A DNA stretch of 64,000 bases from a bacterium. Lineage in GTDB: Bacteria > Pseudomonadota > Alphaproteobacteria > Caulobacterales > Hyphomonadaceae. The stretch covers positions 310,001 through 374,000 of the forward strand of contig WGML01000002.1 of the NCBI GenBank assembly GCA_016125045.1, in the 5' to 3' direction. The notes under the pieces were generated by a model. The model was not told the DNA's origin and did no database searches. It was given only the letters and a program-made list of their open reading frames with translations. Position 1 is the stretch's first letter; each line of letters starts with the position of its first letter. The position numbers and the translations under genes were made by a program. Below, piece after piece: positions 61,530 through 64,000 of the stretch.

Positions 61530-62349
61530 GTCTGATCGGTCGTCGGCGCCGCGCGCCGATGACCGCAGGACGCCCTCGGAGCTGTTCGTGAGCGGTCGAC
61601 GGAGGACCTGCTCTCCAGGATCAGCGAGCGGTGGGTGAGACGTGTGAAGCCAGAAACGCGGAGTGGTCCGCACCCCAGGGTGGACAATTCCAGGGCAGGC
61701 GCAGTCCGGATGTTCGGCGGCGCTGTACAGACGATCGGCGAGGTGCGGATTCTGGCTCAGGGCTGTTCACGAAAACTGGACATTCCGCCGTTTTTCCGTA
61801 ATTCTGGAAACGTTCCAGCCTGCTGGTCCAGAGCGGGCAGGCAGGCGTCAAGGCAAGGTTTTGGATGTGAAGGCGGTCAGACGCGGTCTCGCCCGGAATT
61901 GGGTCGGGGACGAAGTCTTCGAGCGACAATCTGGGAGGATCAAAAAGGGGGAGTTGGTTCGCGACACACGCTTCGGGCGGCACGGTTTGCGCGATGCGGG
62001 CAGGGTGTGTTGTCGCCGAGGTTCGTTTTCCTAGGTCGATCGAACCTGTTGTTGGATGAACGTCGAACCCGTCACTGCACATTCCGAATTGATATGCAGC
62101 CCAGGCTGGGTCAACAGGTGGCGGAAGCCAACGATGGTTCTCGCAGTCCAGATGGGTTTCGCTGAACCAATCGTGATGTGTTGTTACCGATGTGGGGGCT
62201 GTCGACAGACGACAGACAAGGGAAGAACGGATTGAGACCACATTTCTCGCCCATCTAAAGGGCAGGCCGGATGTCCGGTCATCGTAAAGCGACAGTCGTC
62301 CGTCAAGGGCGCGAAAGTTGGACACTTCTAGACGAGTTGGAGGAACTAC
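61530..62349. other. 820-bp gap without a recognised gene
   Basis: Between the terminator and the TPR gene no frame on either strand shows a recognisable product, good start context or family motif; frames that stay open look like by-products of base composition. The composition is less GC-rich than the genes around it. An inverted repeat CTGGAA-ACG-TTCCAG lies at 61804-61818. The right end must hold the promoter and ribosome site (TTGGAGGAAC) of the TPR gene. Confidence 0.5.
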
Positions 62350-63624
62350 ATGCGGAATTTCGGGGTCAAACTGCGCAACCAGCTGCCTGCCCTCGGGCTC
62401 GGGCTCATGGTCGGCATGGGCATGACCGTCGGTGCGGCGGCGACCATGACGCCCGCAGCCTACGCCCAGAAGCAGGTGAAGTCTTCGCCCGAGTTCGGCA
62501 AGCCGATGAACGAGGCTCAGGCGCTCGTCAACGCCAAGGACTGGAACGGCGCGCTCGCGAAGGTCGAACAGGCCGCGCCGCACGCCAAATCGCCGCAGGA
62601 AAAGCTCGCGGTGGAGCAGTTCCGGGCGGTCGTCTACGCAAACACCCGCAACAACGCCAAGCTGATCACCTCGCTCGAAGCGCAGCTCGCGACCGGCCTG
62701 CTCGATGCGAACACCATCAAGAACTACAAGAACTCGCTGGCGGGCCTCTACGACCAGACCGGCAACAGCGCCAAGGCGATCCAGCTCACCAAGGAATATC
62801 TCAACACCTATGGCATGGACGCCGACAAGGCGATCTATGTCGCCTCCAAGGCGCTTGGGGCGAAGGATTATGCCGGCGCGATCGAGTGGGGCAACAAGGC
62901 GATCGACGCGAAGCGCCGCGCCGGTGCGACCCCCGCTGAAAAGTGGTACGCGGTCGTCCTCAAGGCCCAGTACGAATCGAGCGGGGCCGACAAGTCCGGC
63001 TATTACAGCACGCTTGAGCGCATGGTCGTCGACCATCCGAAGGACGAATACTGGCGCGAGCTGATCCGCCGCGCCGAAAAGGAGCCCAAGTTCAACCGCA
63101 ACGGGATGCAGCTTGATGTGTTCCGGGCCCTGGTTGGCGCGAAGGTGGATCTCACCCCGGGCGAGCAGGCCGAAATGGCTGAGTATGCGCTCATCCGCCT
63201 GCTCCCGGCGGAGGCCGCCTCTCTGCTCGAACCGACGCTCGCCAGCGGCAAGATTGAGGCCTCCAAGGTCGATCGCCTGAAGCGCATGCTCGAAGACGCC
63301 AAGAAGAAGGCCGAGTCGGAAAAAGGCGAACTCGCCGCCCAGGCGAATGAAGCCTCCGCCCAGGCGAGCGGCGTCGCGCTCACGAACGTCGCTGAGGTCT
63401 ACATGACCCATGGCGACTATTCGAAGGCCATCGAGCTCTTCCAGAAGGGCATCGCCAAGGGTCAGATGGACGCTGCGGCGCTCGACACCGCAAAGCTCCG
63501 CCTCGGCATCGCCCAGATGAAGGCCGGCCAGAAGGAAGCCGCCCGTAAGACCTGGTCTGAGGTGAAGTCGGATAATGGGTCCGCGATCCTCGCCCGCATG
63601 TGGACGAACGCTTCGCGGCTCTGA
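62350..63624 (+). CDS. Exported TPR-repeat protein linked to the TonB-ExbBD cluster
   Basis: A 424-residue protein with a signal peptide (LGLGLMVGMGMTVGAAATMTPAAYA, residues 17-41) and helical repeats (EAQALVNAKDWNGALAKVEQ, NTYGMDADKAIYVASKALGAKDYAGAIEWGNK, late ALTNVAEVYMTHGDYSKAIELFQKGIA). TPR proteins of this type commonly follow exbB-exbD-exbD in Caulobacterales-like genomes and may help assemble or guide the TonB machinery. Start ATG 62350 with GGAGG. A short GC stem (GCCGC-gcaa-GCGGC, 63640-63653) follows its stop. Confidence 0.9.
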   Translation: MRNFGVKLRNQLPALGLGLMVGMGMTVGAAATMTPAAYAQKQVKSSPEFGKPMNEAQALVNAKDWNGALAKVEQAAPHAKSPQEKLAVEQFRAVVYANTRNNAKLITSLEAQLATGLLDANTIKNYKNSLAGLYDQTGNSAKAIQLTKEYLNTYGMDADKAIYVASKALGAKDYAGAIEWGNKAIDAKRRAGATPAEKWYAVVLKAQYESSGADKSGYYSTLERMVVDHPKDEYWRELIRRAEKEPKFNRNGMQLDVFRALVGAKVDLTPGEQAEMAEYALIRLLPAEAASLLEPTLASGKIEASKVDRLKRMLEDAKKKAESEKGELAAQANEASAQASGVALTNVAEVYMTHGDYSKAIELFQKGIAKGQMDAAALDTAKLRLGIAQMKAGQKEAARKTWSEVKSDNGSAILARMWTNASRL

Positions 63625-63798
63625 TCGCTCATCACCGCCGCCGCGCAAGCGGCGCGGTCCTGAAGATCGCGGCGGTCCCGATGGCTCGGGGCCGCCGTTG
63701 TCGTTTCCGGTCGACCCCGGCGGGACCACAGGCGAAGGGGCGTTGCGGGCGCCCTCGATCCCGCGAAGACTCGTGGCGCACCTGCCAATTCTTTTAAA

Positions 63799-64000
63799 TC
63801 AGCCGAGCGCGGTGGAGATCATCACCGGCGGATTGCGGATCAGCTGCCAGGCGCCAGCAGCGAATATGACCGATGCGCCTATCGGGGCCACCCACCGGAT
63901 CAGGAACCGCCACCCCAGGAACACCCGGTCCGATGCGGCGTCGAGCTCATCCCGCAGGATGTTCCGGCGAACGATCCAGCCGGTGAAAACGGCGACGAGC
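63799..64000 (-). CDS. Sodium-dependent transporter (NSS family), C-terminal end only
   Basis: The gene runs off the right edge. The minus-strand frame ends at TGA (63801-63799) and encodes about 66 residues, FTGWIVRRNILRDELD... then VFLGWRFLIRWVAPIGASVIF, which resembles the last membrane segment and tail of bacterial sodium:neurotransmitter symporter homologues. These move amino acids with sodium. Too little is visible for a substrate; the family call is moderate. Confidence 0.6.
   Translation of the reverse strand, partial: LVAVFTGWIVRRNILRDELDAASDRVFLGWRFLIRWVAPIGASVIFAAGAWQLIRNPPVMISTALG

Noticed and set aside
61635-62165. 176-codon plus-strand frame in the 0.8-kb gap
   Set aside because: No ribosome site, no family similarity, composition biased to Arg/Gly/Ser; both strands are open in the same span, as expected by chance.
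61621-63729. 702-codon open frame on the minus strand
   Set aside because: Antisense to the TPR gene with no recognisable protein; in the 820-bp gap it contains no motif. High-GC DNA commonly gives such frames.

Overview
The window is a GC-rich chromosomal segment of an alphaproteobacterium, probably from the Caulobacterales/Maricaulales/Parvularculales neighbourhood. The basis is the high GC content, a TonB-ExbB-ExbD-ExbD-TPR cluster, a fused indolepyruvate:ferredoxin oxidoreductase with a divergent Lrp regulator, DUF4169/DUF2332/DUF3667 proteins and a tRNA with encoded CCA. No species call is possible from sequence reading alone. No rRNA, CRISPR array, insertion sequence or prophage was seen. 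Genes are dense on both strands, and most gaps are under 300 bp.

Layout. 1-630: end of a subtilisin-like protease whose reading frame is cut by an in-frame TGA just before the conserved tail. 630-1421: MaoC-like protein. 1437-4212 (minus): an accessory-looking block with a HEPN-like protein, a winged-helix plus PD-(D/E)XK nuclease-like protein, an orphan ParA-type ATPase and a small basic protein; the last three are joined by ATGA overlaps and preceded by a perfect 14-bp palindrome. 4.3-25 kb: mainly housekeeping and catabolic genes (SDR, mnmA, thiolase, acyltransferase, Lrp and indolepyruvate oxidoreductase, FAD oxidase, glutathione-dependent formaldehyde dehydrogenase, esterase, acyl-CoA ligase, tRNA-Met), including an unusual TIR-DnaJ C-terminal fusion (6569-7543). 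23.8-27.5 kb: HupE-like protein, an anchored protein, and a large secreted redoxin-like/cytochrome c/copper-monooxygenase-like/EF-hand protein. 27.7-32.6 kb: valine-catabolism genes mmsA and mmsB separated by a VapBC-type toxin-antitoxin pair and two membrane proteins. 32.7-35.3 kb: serine hydrolase and MBL-fold lipoproteins.

35.6-43.3 kb: the most striking region, a six-gene co-directional cluster. It encodes a small membrane protein, an SPFH/coiled-coil/zinc-ribbon protein, a zinc-ribbon/FHA-like protein, a zinc-ribbon Ser/Thr kinase fused to DUF805, a zinc-ribbon transmembrane protein with a degraded (pseudo)kinase domain, and a papain-like cysteine protease. Four consecutive products carry similar CxxC zinc ribbons. 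I infer a dedicated membrane-associated phospho-signalling and proteolysis system; its function is unknown.

43.6-57.3 kb: pgsA, a ZnuD-like TonB-dependent receptor behind a Zur-box-like site, UvrD/PcrA helicase, lysophospholipid acyltransferase-like protein, cytochrome c lipoprotein, ClC channel, OYE-family oxidoreductase, a REP-like inverted repeat, a proline-rich lipoprotein, Tag-like DNA glycosylase, DUF4169 and a membrane dipeptidase. 57.6-63.6 kb: two TonB-like genes (one without the proline spacer), a run of five strong hairpins, then tonB-exbB-exbD-exbD, a clear rho-independent terminator, an apparently empty 0.8-kb stretch and a TPR protein. The right edge holds the C-terminus of a sodium:neurotransmitter-symporter-like protein on the minus strand.
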